Shown piece after piece: positions 1-11,006 of a stretch of 64,000 nt of DNA. Source of the DNA: Craterostigma plantagineum (Eukaryota > Streptophyta > Magnoliopsida > Lamiales > Linderniaceae); contig JAPQWV010000017.1 in the NCBI GenBank assembly GCA_027422505.1, positions 19,841,501 through 19,905,500 of the forward strand, written 5' to 3'. Every line of letters starts with the position of its first letter. Within the stretch, counting starts at the first letter, position 1. The notes under the pieces were generated by a model, which was not told the origin of the DNA, searched no databases, and saw only the letters and a list, made by a program, of their open reading frames with translations. Position numbers and translations under genes: made by a program.

Positions 1-26
1 TGGGCGCGAGCTCGGATCCCCGGAAA

Positions 27-1120
27 ATGGCCACCATGACAAAGCTCGAGATGGAGGTCTTCATTGGTGCGAATGATTTTGGGCTGTGGAAGCTCAAAAT
101 GAAGGCCGTGCTCGTGGAGAAAGGCTTGGAGGAAGCCTTGAAACCGGATGCCAAAATGAAGCCATCGACACTAACCGCGGCGGCAAAGAAGAAGCTAAAG
201 GAGAAAGCCTATTCCGCCATCATCCTATGCCTCTCGCACAGTGTTCTTCGGAAAGTGGCACGTGAGACCTCGGCGGAGGGACTATGGAAGAAGTTGGAAG
301 CTCTTTACATGACCAACTCATTGGCAAGACGGCTCTACCTCAAACAAGCTCTTTATAGGTTCCAAATGGGGGATGAATCTGCCATTGAAGAGCATATTAA
401 TCAATTTCAAAAGCCCGTATTGGATTTGCAAAATGTTGGAGAGGAGATGCAGGATGAGGATCAAGCGTTGTTGCTTTTGTGCTCATTGCCGACAAGCCAT
501 GATTACTTCGAGGAGGCTCTTCTTTATGGGAGAGAGAAGCTTAGCATGGAGGATTTGATGGTAGCCCTAAGCACTAAGCAACGCAACACAAGGATCATTC
601 CAAAGGTTGAGCTAAATTCGGCCGAGATGCTCAATGTGCAACATAAGTCCAATTCGAGGTGGAAGAAGAGCAAGGGGAAGGAGGTTGTTGAGCCTAGGAG
701 GTGTTTCCATTGCAATGAGGTGGGTCACTTCAAGAGGAATTGCCCAAAGTTGCAAAATCGGGGAAGTTCCAACCAAACTAGCCATGTTGATGATGGTTTT
801 GAGTATGCCGTGGTGTTAGCCATTTCCGATGAGGGGAGGAGGGAAGAAAGGATCTTAGACTCAGGGTCTAGCTTCCATATAACCTGCAAAGAGAGTGGTT
901 GCATGACTTCAAGGAGCTAAGAGGTAAAAAGGTTAAGGTGGGAGACAGAAAAAACTTCGAGGTTAGAGGCTATGGTTCAATTCGCATGAGGCTTGCAAGT
1001 GCGCTGTTGAGCATCCTCAAGGATGTCAGGTATGTTCCTGAACTTAAGAGGAATCTAATATCCATTGGTGCTTTGGATAGGAAAGGATTTAACACCCAAA
1101 TAGTAAGTGGAAATTGCTAG
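27..1120 (+). pseudogene. Copia A gag and protease start, frameshifted
   Basis: The first frame (27-920) reads as a Copia gag polyprotein that would package element RNA. It has an N-terminal block with FGLWKLKMKAVLVEKGL near residues 18-34, a UBN2-type gag body, an intact CCHC zinc knuckle (CFHCNEVGHFKRNC, about residue 227) and then the retropepsin active-site region (LDSGSSFHIT). A single-base frameshift at about 890 moves the frame. The continuation (899-1120) carries the conserved pre-integrase stretch VRYVPELKRNLISIGALD. Everything after it is lost. ATGs at 27 and 36 are both possible starts, and the second has a strong plant or animal start context. A family assignment of Tork/Tnt1 type is plausible but untested. 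Confidence 0.8.
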
Positions 1121-1961
1121 TCAAAAGGCAAGTAAGGCTGATTCTGTCAGGCCGAAGAAGATAGTGTATCTACGTGCTCGAGGGTTGTTTTGTGGAGGCA
1201 AAGGCACACCATGAAACTAGGAAATGTGGTGGTTCAAATGGTGTTGGAGAGGTGCCCCAAAAGACTCGGGAAGAGGTAGAAACAGACGCCACAAAGCCGA
1301 AGCTCGCGGCTGAAATATGAAAATTTTGCTACTGACGAAAGGCAGTTCGAGATGGCATCTTGCGAGGAGCTTTCCGAGCCCGAGATGGAGTTGTTTGAGC
1401 CACGAGATGAAGGACCCTCATGACCACATGGCAGGGATGGATTTGAGGTGGAGAACAGCTCAAGCTCTGTGGAAGAAAACGAAGGAAATTCGACTGCAAA
1501 CTCGGCTGAAAAATCAGTTTGGTCTAAAACTGATAAATTTTGTTTTGCAGATTTTCGTGCAGATGATGGCTTGGATTCGAGGAAGGGCAAGAGGAAAGTT
1601 ATTTCCAGCCAAGGAAGAGTCTGTGGGGTGGCTAGGATGGAGGGATCTTCGAGCCGAACGAAGGAAGTGAGCTCAAGTGTTCGAATCGATTCTAAGTGGG
1701 AAATTCCAATCCAACTTGGGGTCGGCAAGTTCACTCTTGAGGCTCGCAGCTCCTAGGGAGCTGGTTGATCAACCGAGCAAGGGCGTATTGATCGAGGTGG
1801 AGCTTTGATGGGGTTTCGAAGCTCATGAAGCGTGATTCTTAGAACTGAAAAACAGAGGTATACTGTTTTTTTAAAGTTTGGGCCGAATTTTTTGGCATGT
1901 TTGGATAGCTCTGGAGATTCTGGGAGTTGGGATTGCGAGGTGGCTGTCTCAAGGTGGAGAT
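1121..1961 (+). other. degenerate internal region of Copia A and polypurine tract
   Basis: This stretch lies between the gag remnant and the 3' LTR. Short open frames on both strands (for example 1448-1756 +, 1317-1670 +, 1234-1734 -) overlap each other and show no recognisable RT, RNase H or integrase motif. I treat them as remnants of the internal region. The purine-rich AAGGTGGAGAT at 1951-1961, immediately before the LTR start, is the expected plus-strand primer site. Confidence 0.5.
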
Positions 1962-2723
1962 TGTTGTGAAAGGCGAGCCAGCAACTCGCGATTGCCGGGA
2001 ATGGCCGGAAAAGTCGCGGTTTGGAGCTAGGTCGAACTGATGGAGTTTTAGCTGAAGAGAAGCTGCGATGTACAGCAACCGTTGGATAAGCTTGGTGCGC
2101 GATCTAATGGATCAAGTTTGAAGTATGGAGATTAAACGATGATCGTTAGATGGGGCGCGAACATGATCGATGGCTGAGATTGAACGAAAAGAAATGGCGC
2201 GGATTAAGAATCGTGGCCGCTAGATGGAAATCGGACGGATCAGATTGATGGCGCTATTTCACTAATGGAAACGTCATGCAACTTATGTGAATTCACGTGG
2301 GATGCACTGAGCGACGTGGCAGCTCATGGAGCATTGGATCGAATCGATCGGACGGCTTGGATAAATTGAGAGTCATGCTTAAGAAATGTTTCAGCTCTTT
2401 AAATATCAGATTGCCTAGTTCGAGTGACCATCTTTGAGCGTCTGTATAATTTCGTGCAGTAAGAATCTCGGTGAGTGATAAACACGAAAGTCATAGAGGG
2501 CACAGAGGTCTGTAAACTTCGTGTCGGGATTAACACGAAAGAAAGCTCGGTTGATTCGTGGACGTAGGCCAAAATTAGGGCGGAACCATGTTAAAACAGT
2601 TTGCAAGAGTGTGTGAGTTTAGGTGCAATTTCGAGAGCTCCAAATAGCTCAATTCGATCTTAAACACTTGCATACATAGAAAATACATTGAATCCTCATT
2701 CGAGAGGTGCCATTTTCACAACA
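1962..2723 (+). repeat. 3' LTR of Copia A
   Basis: This 762-bp LTR begins TGTTGTGAAA and ends TTTCACAACA, a perfect 10-bp terminal inverted pair. It directly follows a polypurine tract. It contains a TATA-like CTTTAAATAT near 2398-2408. The region GTGGACGTAGGCC near 2560 is typical of the U5 part of plant Copia LTRs. The last ~270 bp (from about 2452) are repeated at 13788-14064. Confidence 0.8.
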
Positions 2724-3129
2724 GAATAATAAGAAATTAATTAATTGGCATGAAATATATGGGTTCACTTCGTAATAAAGGAAAACAAACTAGTGAAGAA
2801 TAATAATATGTGATCTAGAAATAATGTTCTATCAAGTGATAATGTATCTTCAAGTGATATAAAATCTATAAAAATGAACTTGCATATGTCATAATAGGTT
2901 TATTGATTCCTTGAAATGTCGAACCCAATCTTCTCCACATATAAAAAATTGTACCGCATCAGAAGAAACTTAGACAGAGAGACAATGTGGCTGCTCACGA
3001 TATTGTAATTTGTAATTCCTCTAGTGTTTTTTAATTGTTTATTTGTGGAATTGTTTTCTAGGCCATAGTTTTTTTAAGCACTAATATTAATATCTGACTT
3101 AATAACAAGTATTGTAATATATTAAATTG

Positions 3130-3172
<43 letters not shown>

Positions 3173-3173
3173 C
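2724..3173. other. AT-rich host spacer with TA microsatellite and TSD of B
   Basis: This is a non-coding spacer between LTR A and LTR B. It holds a long (TA)n tract at about 3133-3170 and ends in ATTAC (3169-3173), the target duplication of Copia B. The whole spacer recurs at 14065-14489 with a shorter TA tract. No gene is visible. Confidence 0.6.
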
Positions 3174-3598
3174 TGTTAGATAATTAATATTATATTAATT
3201 TTATAAATTAGGTGAATGAGGATAAGTTGGTTTTTGGAGTGGTTTTGGAGTGATTTTTGGAGTTGTTTGATGGAATATATTAAACCATTCCTCAAACGTG
3301 TATGTCATGTAATTAAAAAAAAATTATTTTAATTTTTTCTATAAATAGGTCATTAAGGCTAGAAAAAAACACACACAAGAAAAGAAAAAAAAACTATTTC
3401 ATAAAAAATTGTTTCTGCTATCGATCTTGTTCAGTTCGTCGTCGGTGTCGTTTTTTGTGCTAAATGAACGCCGAGTTTTCGAAGTATCCTGTGAAATAGA
3501 CGCTCGATAAAAACCACTAGCACATACATGAGGGAGCGAATCTATTTTAAGGAAATTGTGTGCAACACAATCTTCGAATATTTTTTTCTCGGCCAACA
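3174..3598 (+). repeat. 5' LTR of Copia B
   Basis: This LTR runs from TGTTAGATAA to CGGCCAACA (425 bp) and is preceded by ATTAC. It contains a TATA-like TCTATAAATAG near 3338-3349. The near-identical copy at 14490-14918 is flanked on both sides by ATTAC, which fixes these boundaries. Confidence 0.85.
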
Positions 3599-3628
3599 AT
3601 CTTAAAATAGATCGACGATCCCGCAAAG

Positions 3629-4663
3629 ATGTCAGACTACGTGGACTTCCTCAACGACCAAGAATCTACGAGAAACGAAGAAAACATTGACGTTCCCCCT
3701 ACTACTTTTATCCCCACTGACATACCTGTGGTTACGAAGCCAAACGTATCAGTCAACCACCTGGAGTAACCAGAGAAATTTATGGGGACAACCTCGACGT
3801 TCAGGAGATGGCAGCAAAAGATGCTCTTTTATCTCACCACGCTGAACTTGGCCAACTACCTGAAAGAGGTCGAGCCTAAGGTGAACGACGGCGAGACGAA
3901 CGCTGAGGTCGTGATCGCTGTTGATGCATGGAAACACTCTGATTTCCTGTGTCGTAATTATATTCTGAATGCCCTAAGCGATACTCTATACAACGTGTAT
4001 GGTGCGGTCGCTACGGCTAAGGAATTGTGGGAAACGTTAGACCGGAAATATAAAACTTAGGATGCCGGCACAAAGAAATTTGTTGTCTGACGGTTCCTTG
4101 ATTATAAGATGGTCGATTCCAAGACTGTGATTAGTCAAGTGCAAGATCCAATTGATTTGCACGAGATCCATGCAGAACGAATGGTTCTGAGCGACTCTTT
4201 CCAAGTTGCGGCTATCATTGAGAAGCTACCCCCGAGCTGGAAAGAGTTCAAAAACTATCTCAAGAATAAGCGCAAGGAGATGTCTTTGGAGGACTTGATT
4301 GTCAGACTTCGAATCGAAGAAGACAACAAGCGGTCGGAGAAGAGAGTGTCGAACTCATCCGAACCAAAGGTAAACGTGGTGGAGCATGGCTCTAAAAAGG
4401 GCAAAGGCCCGATTAAACCGAAGGCGAAACTTGGAGCGACCGGAAGCGTGTCAAAGCCGAACTATAAGCTCAAGGGAAAATGCTTCAACTGTGGGAAATT
4501 GGATTATAAGTCGTCGGACTGCCGTTTCCCTAAAAGGAACAACGAGGCGAATATGATAAAAGACATCACTAAGGGTGTCGATGATTTAGATCTTGTTGCT
4601 GTCGTTTCGGGGGTAAACATGATTGGGTCAAATCCACAAGAATGGTGGATCAATACCGGTGCT
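3629..4663 (+). pseudogene. Copia B gag with in-frame stops
   Basis: The gag frame starts at ATG 3629, only 30 nt after the LTR. It keeps one frame through three in-frame stops (near 3777, 4058-4060 and about 4088). Open segments are 3782-4060 and 4109-4663. Recognisable parts are [15 protein letters not shown], the helical gag body ([12 protein letters not shown]) and a zinc knuckle, CFNCGKLDYKSSDC, in which the metal-binding His is replaced by Tyr. The protease start (WINTGA) is cut at 4663 by the nested Gypsy element. Stops plus the broken knuckle show it is dead. Confidence 0.8.
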
Positions 4664-5201
4664 TGATTGTCTAGGAAAGTCTAGGATTTCAGAGCGAGAA
4701 CGTTGAGTCTTATGTTGGGACGTGTGATTGTCTGTTTGATCATGCTGTGTTCTTTGATAATTTTTGCTTAAGTGTCCTAGCTCTAAGATTAAGTGTTCAT
4801 TATATATGCTTATTGCTTCATGATTATTCGACCCGTTTCCCCAAAAAGACCCTCAGATTTATGCTTGCCACATTAAGTAGTAGAGATGCGATTAGCTTGC
4901 AAGTTTATGGTAGGGGCGGGACTAGTGCACGAATTGAGCGATTCACTATATGCTAGCCTATACAATGAGTGATTTTGAGCGAATCCCATGTGAGATATGA
5001 GTCTCGATTGGCAGTGCGAAGGAAGTTTAGGTAGACAAGTGCAAGTCATTAGTGTGATGTCCATAATTGTTCGCTTGATTCCGTTTCATGTTTTCTAGCT
5101 TTGATGATAAATTGCGAACATCGTGCCGTTATCTTGATTGGATACATTTTCTGACTTCTAATTTACTTGAGGACAAGCAAATACTTAAATGTGGGGAGGT
5201 T
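4664..5201 (+). repeat. 5' extension of Gypsy LTR (copy of 3' internal sequence)
   Basis: These 538 bp lie outside the apparent LTR start (TGATAAACG at 5202). They match 11007-11532, the sequence just upstream of the 3' LTR, including the polypurine tract AATGTGGGGAGG. Only the first ~10-12 nt (TGATTGTCTAGG) are not found at the 3' copy. The precise target duplication shows this was the 5' end of the DNA that integrated. Confidence 0.75.
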
Positions 5202-6736
5202 TGATAAACGTATTGTAGGACGTTTATCGTAGTAGTTAATTGGCTCATAATAGAGTTTTCGAAGTCATTTTATGCACTTATTAACTCCATTTCTGCTTAT
5301 TTTGGTATTATAAGGCTCTAGGACGAGTTTCGGGCGAAAAGAAGCGAAAACGAGGCAAAACGGCGCGAAGACGATGAAAACTGGTTAAGGTCACGGCCGT
5401 GACACATGGTGTAGGCCGTGACGTTGGGCTGAGAGTTGGAATGAAGATGATCATGGCCGTGACACTTATTGCACCAGGTCGTGACCCCTAGCAGCAGCAA
5501 ATTAGAAAATTCATATCTCTCAATCTAGACCTCGGATTGAGAATCCCTTTGGTCAGAATGAAGACTGGCAAGTCTTCTATCTATGGTTAAAATTTCAGGT
5601 CAATCGGACATCGTTTACCCCTCCATCCGAGAGAAATACGAAACTGCCGCAAAGCTGTTGAGAGGGTCACGGCCGTGACGCTACTGCACCAGGCCGTGAC
5701 GACCGGCAGTGAGCTCAATTTTTGCCCAGAGAGTGTCACGGCCGTGACCTATCTTATCCCAGGCCGTGACAGTGTCGGATTACACTATAAAAAGCCCAAA
5801 TTCGACCCAGAAAGGGGGAAACCGACCAGAGATCAACCCTAATCCCTCTAGAGACGAAAAATAGCACAAAAGAACACAGATTCGCGTCCCGGAGCGCAAG
5901 AGACGGATCATCGACGAAATCACGCCCAATTGAACGAAGAACGAATCATCGACATTTCCATCGCAGATCATCCGGATATCAAGAATATGAATTCTTCGCC
6001 TTTATTCCTTATTTCTTTCGTTGTTTTTCCGTCTATTATGCGTAGCTAATTCCCCTTTGTGTTTGGGATTAGATGAACGCTAGGATGTTTCGTAGTTAAG
6101 ACTTATGATTATCGTGACTATGTGTTTGACTATTTATCGTTCTATGAAATTGTTTCGTTACTTTAATATGTCTATGTGTTAAAGTAGTTGTATGGAAAAA
6201 CGTTTAGGGCGACAGCTAAACAACGTTTAGGCCGTTCGTAGAAGATAGGAATCGAGTATAGGGCGAAAGCAAATACTCGATCCTCGCCGTTAGTTTACTG
6301 AATTTTAGATCCCCGCGAGCGTTTAGGGCGACAGCAAACTCGCGAGCGGGTAGAAAAATTACTGCGATCTAGTCAAAATCACGTAGGAACGATTTTAGTG
6401 TCTTAGCCGATAGCTCCTAGCGGGATTCAAATCCCGATCACATCTTTATTATCTGGAGTTTCGTATCAGTTTTAAGCGTGTTTGACTCTCTAGTTGAGTT
6501 AGATATAATCTGTTAGGTTAAGTCATAAAACAATTTGCGTATTTTATTAGGCTAAATATCGAGTCGATAGGTCACTACTAGTACTTGATTTATTACTTGT
6601 GTTCGATACTCGTTTACTCACTTTACTGCACTACAAACGATAGGTCCACTGCCTATCGCACGTCGGTGATAGTAATTAGGTATTCGTTTTAATTATTACT
6701 TGTTGCACTTTTCATTCACACACCACGTGTCGATCA
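5202..6736 (+). repeat. 5' LTR of the Gypsy element
   Basis: This is a 1,535-bp LTR from TGATAAACG to GTGTCGATCA, directly followed by the primer-binding site region. It contains four repeats built on the 14-bp palindrome GTCACGGCCGTGAC, each with a half-site 10-14 bp away, just upstream of a TATA box (5786-5793). The 3' LTR (11533-13079) is about 98 percent identical by eye. Confidence 0.85.
5786..5793 (+). promoter_or_regulatory. LTR TATA box
   Basis: TATAAAAA lies in the 5' LTR about 40 bp after the last GGCCGTGAC half-site. The same box is at 12117-12124 in the 3' LTR. It is the likely core promoter of the element, with the palindrome array as candidate upstream regulatory sequence. Confidence 0.6.
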
Positions 6737-6742
6737 AGTTTT

Positions 6743-6760
6743 TGGCGCCGTTGCCGGGGA
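6743..6760 (+). other. primer-binding site, tRNA-Asp
   Basis: TGGCGCCGTTGCCGGGGA, 6 nt after the LTR end, is complementary to the 3' end of plant tRNA-Asp(GUC) including its CCA. This primer is typical of Athila and related Gypsy elements. Confidence 0.85.
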
Positions 6761-7172
6761 ATAAGTTGATAGTAGGAACACCGTAGTTCGGTAATTTAGC
6801 CACTTTTATTTTGACGTTTTCTTTGTCTTTGCTATTAGCGTCATTAGTGTTAACTTCGTTATTTGTTTTCCTACGTGATTATTAGTCTCGTATTATTTTC
6901 GACGTATTTGTTTATTTCGTTGCTAATTTTTGTTTACACGTCTTGAAGGTACGATTCAGCGATGAATGACCCGAAGCCATCCATCGGGTCCCATCGTTGA
7001 CGCAGATCCGGATTTTGAGCGAAAGTTGTGAAGGAAGCTTAAGTACAATATCGAAAGAGCTTCCACCAGCTCTCAGGATCCTTTAGTTTGCTATTCATAG
7101 GATAGTTCGCAGGAGTCAACCCAATACTCTCGTGTAGAGGCATCCGTAGACAGCCCAAACACGGAAGTAACC

Positions 7173-8204
7173 ATGGCGGACCACCGAGTGCCCGTCCATC
7201 ACATTGCAGAGGAGGAGCCATCACTTCAGGACCTCCTCAAGAATGCCGCGCTAGGCGGTACCGAGTCGGCGATTGTCATTCCGCCGATCGAGAACAACAA
7301 TTTTGAATTGAAGCACTCTTGGCTTCAGATGATTTTCCAGATGGCCCAGTTCGAGGGCAACCCCGATGACGACCCTTACTCCCATTTGAAGGTGTTTCTA
7401 ACGGTGACCGACACCATCAAGATCAACGGTGTCCCGGGCGATGCAATCCAACTGATGCTGTTCCTGTTCTCGCTCAAGTTCAGGGCGAGAGACTGGTTGG
7501 ATATGTTGCCACCCAGATCGATCACTACCTGGGAGGAGATGCGAGCCGCCTTCATCAACCACTACTTCCCACTAACGAAGGTGCTCAGACTGAAGATGGA
7601 GATTTCTTTTTTCCACCAGAAGGATTCTGAAAACTTGTATGAGGTGTGGGAGCATTATAAGGCGTTACTGAAGAGGTGCCCACAGCACGGGATGTCGAAG
7701 GCAGCCCAGATCAACCGATTCCACGAGGGGCTCAACGATCAGACTGTCCATATGCTATATGGAGCCGCAGGAGGAGGACTCGTGAAACTCAATGTCACCG
7801 ACGCTTGGAATCTGATCGAGGACTATTCAAGGAACAGTTTCATGAGGGGCAATACCAGGATGAAGACATCCGGTGTGTTCGGAGTTAGCGAGGAGACGGC
7901 CACTAATGCCAAGATCGAGGCGCTCCAGCAACAAATTGCCTCGACGAACTCCCAGTTGCAGACGGTGATTGGTGCATTACTTCCCAAGTACGGGCAGACA
8001 CAGCCCGTGAATGTCGTAGCCACGACCACACCGATGAAGCACACACCTTACGTGCCCTTGTGCGGAATTTGCGGCGCAGTCCACGAGACCTCAGAATGCC
8101 AACTTGAGCAGACGTTGGAGCATGTCGACTATATGGGCAATTACCAAGGTGGCCAGCGGAGTTTCCAGCCTCGGGCACATCCAAACCTGGCGTACGGAAA
8201 TTAG
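7173..8204 (+). CDS. Gypsy gag, N-terminal part
   Basis: This 343-codon frame has a retrotrans_gag-type body (for example RARDWLDMLPPRSITTWEEM near residues 105-124 and a LKRCPQHG segment near 165). A CCHC-like knuckle, CGICGAVHETSEC, lies near residue 295 with the C-x2-C-x3-H-x4-C spacing seen in Athila gags. It ends at TAG 8202-8204. The same frame continues open to 9839, so a single stop separates the two halves. The product would be a capsid protein that packages element RNA. The start at 7173 has a good context (ACCATGG). Confidence 0.85.
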   Translation: MADHRVPVHHIAEEEPSLQDLLKNAALGGTESAIVIPPIENNNFELKHSWLQMIFQMAQFEGNPDDDPYSHLKVFLTVTDTIKINGVPGDAIQLMLFLFSLKFRARDWLDMLPPRSITTWEEMRAAFINHYFPLTKVLRLKMEISFFHQKDSENLYEVWEHYKALLKRCPQHGMSKAAQINRFHEGLNDQTVHMLYGAAGGGLVKLNVTDAWNLIEDYSRNSFMRGNTRMKTSGVFGVSEETATNAKIEALQQQIASTNSQLQTVIGALLPKYGQTQPVNVVATTTPMKHTPYVPLCGICGAVHETSECQLEQTLEHVDYMGNYQGGQRSFQPRAHPNLAYGN

Positions 8205-8309
8205 AACCATCAGGGCCAAGGACCGCCGGAATTTCAGCCGAGGTCGTCCGGATTCCAAAACGGGCCGCCACAACAGTATCAGAACGCGTCCGCAGGAGGA
8301 TCCGATGAT

Positions 8310-9839
8310 ATGAAGGAAATGAAGGATATGATGAAGACACTCCTCACGAATTTCAGCAGCACCACCGCAGCCCACGAAAGTCGAATGACAAAGATGGAGG
8401 AGTACATGGAGGCGAATGACATCCGTGCTCAGAATACAGACGCCTCGATCAAGAGGTTGGAGCAGCAAGTGGGGCAATTAGCAGAGCAAATGGCGGGGCG
8501 AAATCAAGGATCACTCACGAGCTACACCGAGACAAACCCCAAGGAGTATTGCAATGCGGTAACCCTGAGGAGCGGGAGAGGATTACAAGAAGCTCCCACC
8601 AAGCAGAATTTAAAGGAGAAAGTCGATTTCGAGGGCCACGACGAGCCAGAAGTGGAAGAAAGCAAGAGCGACGGAGTCGAGAAGGTCAAGGATGACGAGA
8701 GAAAGACGCGACCATTCGTGAAGCCGTATCAACCAAAGATCCCGTACTCAGCTCGGTTGAGGGAAGTTGCACCTGAAAAAGAGAAGGTTCAACCTAAAAA
8801 GGAGGAGGCTGCACCCGAAATAGAGAAAGCGAGGGAGAACGAGCGGCCACCAGCGATATCGTACCAGCCGAAGATTCCATATCCAGCACTGTTGAAGAAG
8901 GACAAAGACGATGCGCTAATTGGCAAATTCATGGGTATGTGCAAAGAATTACATATTAACTTACCGTTTGTTGAAGCTATTGCGCAGATGCCCAGTTTCG
9001 TTAAGTTCCTGAAGGACTTGCTGACGAACCGACGGAAGCTCGAACACGTCTCCACGGTATACCTACGAGGAGAGTGCTCGGTGATACTCCAAAGCAAGAT
9101 ACCGAAAAAGCTCAAGGACCCAGGGAGTTTTAATATCCCTTGTCGTATAGGTGATTTAGTTGTTGAGCAAGCTTTAGCTGATCTAGGTGCTAGTATAAAT
9201 TTAATGTCGTATTCCATGTTTAAGCGCTTAGGATTAGGTGAACCACGAGCCACTAGAATGAATATTCAACTGGCCGATAGATCGTTAAAATACCCTCTAG
9301 GTGTTATCGAGGATGTTCTAGTTAAGGTCAATAAGTTCGTTATCCCTGCTGATTTTGTGATCTTAGACATGGACGCGGATGAAGATGTTCCATTAATTCT
9401 AGGTAGACCATTCTTAGCTACAGGCGAGACCATGATAGATGTTAGGAATGGAACATTAACCTTGACAGTAGACGGTGAAAAAGTTACGTTCAATATGGCT
9501 GACTCGATGAAAAAGAGCAACGAGCAAGATGATAAATGCTATTTCTTAGATGTATTTGAGCACGATTTTCTCTTTTCCGTGCAAGGTCTGTCACAGGTCA
9601 GCAAGCATGATAGGCACACGATTATGGCAATTGATAAGTATGGGGAGGAGATTGACGAACCCATCATAGCCATCGACGAGAGCATCGAAGAAGTTAAGGA
9701 CAAGAGCCCAGTCGCGGAGCGACCGCCACTAGAGTTGAAACCACTGCCCGGCGAAAGGCGACACCTCCAAGGTACGGATGCAGGCGAGGGAAACTTAAGC
9801 AAAAAAGAGATGTTGTACCTCGACTTCCAGCCACCCTAA
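8310..9839 (+). CDS. Gypsy gag C-terminal part with aspartic protease domain
   Basis: This is in frame with the preceding gag frame. The frame is open from 8205, and 8310 is only its first ATG. Residues 1-65 look coiled-coil-like, followed by a charged K/E-rich linker with two copies of a YQPKIPY motif (about residues 139 and 185). A retropepsin domain follows, with active site ALADLGASINLM near residue 288 and the second conserved block VPLILGRPFL near 366. The frame stops before any RT. Normal family members continue into pol here. Unless the TAG at 8202 is read through, the protease would not be made as a fusion with the gag N-terminus. Confidence 0.8.
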   Translation: MKEMKDMMKTLLTNFSSTTAAHESRMTKMEEYMEANDIRAQNTDASIKRLEQQVGQLAEQMAGRNQGSLTSYTETNPKEYCNAVTLRSGRGLQEAPTKQNLKEKVDFEGHDEPEVEESKSDGVEKVKDDERKTRPFVKPYQPKIPYSARLREVAPEKEKVQPKKEEAAPEIEKARENERPPAISYQPKIPYPALLKKDKDDALIGKFMGMCKELHINLPFVEAIAQMPSFVKFLKDLLTNRRKLEHVSTVYLRGECSVILQSKIPKKLKDPGSFNIPCRIGDLVVEQALADLGASINLMSYSMFKRLGLGEPRATRMNIQLADRSLKYPLGVIEDVLVKVNKFVIPADFVILDMDADEDVPLILGRPFLATGETMIDVRNGTLTLTVDGEKVTFNMADSMKKSNEQDDKCYFLDVFEHDFLFSVQGLSQVSKHDRHTIMAIDKYGEEIDEPIIAIDESIEEVKDKSPVAERPPLELKPLPGERRHLQGTDAGEGNLSKKEMLYLDFQPP

Positions 9840-11006
9840 GCGAAGGAAAGCACATTCGGCTAAAGACGGTAAAGGAAGCGCTTCTTGGGAGGCAACCCAG
9901 GTTTTATCTATCTAGTTTTTTTTATTATGTCTATTATTATCATTCATTTTTTTTTCTGTTACGTTTAGTTTTCCTTTTAGTCATGTCAGGCATCACGAGT
10001 CACGATACGACAACCATCACGCGTTTAGTCACGACCACGTCAACAATTTTCGTCAGGGAAGTTTCGTCTCTTACACCTACTTTTCCCTTTCGTTTATTCA
10101 AATTTTACGTTGAGGACAACGTACGGCTTAAGTGTGGGGAGGGGAATTTAGGTTGAAAACTTACGTGAAAATTTTTAATTTTTTATGACGTGTCTGTGAG
10201 CTATAAATTTCGTTGAAAGGCATGAATTTATTGAATTCAGGCACGATTTTGTGCATTATCTCGAGTTAGTCTGCATTATTATGAATTCTTGTGAGCAATT
10301 AGGATATGTATGACTGATCGAATCATGTCTGGCTGAATAGATATAGCACTGGTTTAAGAGATTCGTACACATAATCCTGTTTCGTTGTGAGAGTTTGAGC
10401 CTGACGAGCTTATGCTCATTTTTCTTGATTGTGTGACGTGCCTAGTCTATATCTCTCTAGAACTTGCATGTCTGATGCGTGTTGAAACTGTTTTGGTGTG
10501 TTAGTGTGAACATGATGAGGGCATTATGAATTAAGTCCAGGGCCAGATTTTCCCACCATGACTAACTCAATTAGTTAGCCACTTTGAACCTGAGCCTATT
10601 CGTTTGTTTACCTCGTAAACTATAAGAGCCACTGACCCGAATAAGCCTCCAGAGATTATCTGAACCTGAGTTGATTAGAATAGAGCAGAAGTCGAACTTG
10701 AGAGTTACCGTTTCAGTGTATGATTTGATGTACTTCTCTGCTATTCATGAAATGACTCGTGCCTTACTTGACCGTTTTCTGAAATGACCCGATCCCTTGC
10801 ATAAGCCTGCCATAACCCTTTGGTAAGATATAGGTTTCGGTAATAAGTATCCTGAGGTACACGGCATTCGCTGTGACGATGTATTCTATGCGACAAAAGC
10901 CGAACCTTGATGTTTTTAGGGAATAAGGGCAGTGCACAAAAGTAGAGCTTAACTAAGGTGAAAGGGCAGAAAATGAAAGGGAACTGAGTCGAGAGGGTCG
11001 GGCAGA
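9840..11006 (+). other. non-coding 3' region of the Gypsy element
   Basis: There is no credible reading frame. Just after the stop is GGGAGGCAACCCA, a landmark that in full-length relatives follows pol. A purine tract, AAGTGTGGGGAGGGG, at about 10130-10144, preceded by TTGAGGACAA, looks like a second copy of the polypurine module that precedes the 3' LTR at 11518-11530. A further purine-rich stretch (10960-11006) lies next to the point where the 5' extension begins. Confidence 0.6.

Larger units (their letters stand above)
1..2723 (+). mobile_element. Copia element A, 5' end outside window, pol deleted
   Basis: This is the 3' part of a Copia LTR retrotransposon. It has a gag/protease reading frame at 27-1120, a degenerate internal stretch, a polypurine tract (AAGGTGGAGAT, 1951-1961) and a 3' LTR at 1962-2723. 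No reverse transcriptase, RNase H or integrase core can be seen between the gag and the LTR, so the pol region has been deleted. The left LTR lies before the window start, so a target duplication cannot be tested. The LTR ends are reliable because they are inverted repeats of each other and sit directly after the polypurine tract. Confidence 0.75.

Noticed and set aside
1..60. Cluster of GAGCTC, GGATCC, GCCACCATG and CTCGAG at the window start, resembling a cloning vector polylinker and Kozak start
   Set aside because: The sequence runs without a break into a normal Copia gag whose residues at these sites fit the frame, so chance is the simpler view. A vector screen would settle it.
2452..3598. 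A single 1.15-kb LTR pair for Copia B (2452-3598 and 13790-14918)
   Set aside because: The repeated block contains the end of LTR A. The inner 14490-14918 copy with ATTAC on both sides shows the LTR proper is only about 425-429 bp.
9903..11006. Envelope-like gene in the Gypsy 3' region
   Set aside because: No long frame, signal peptide or membrane segment is visible. The region is non-coding here.
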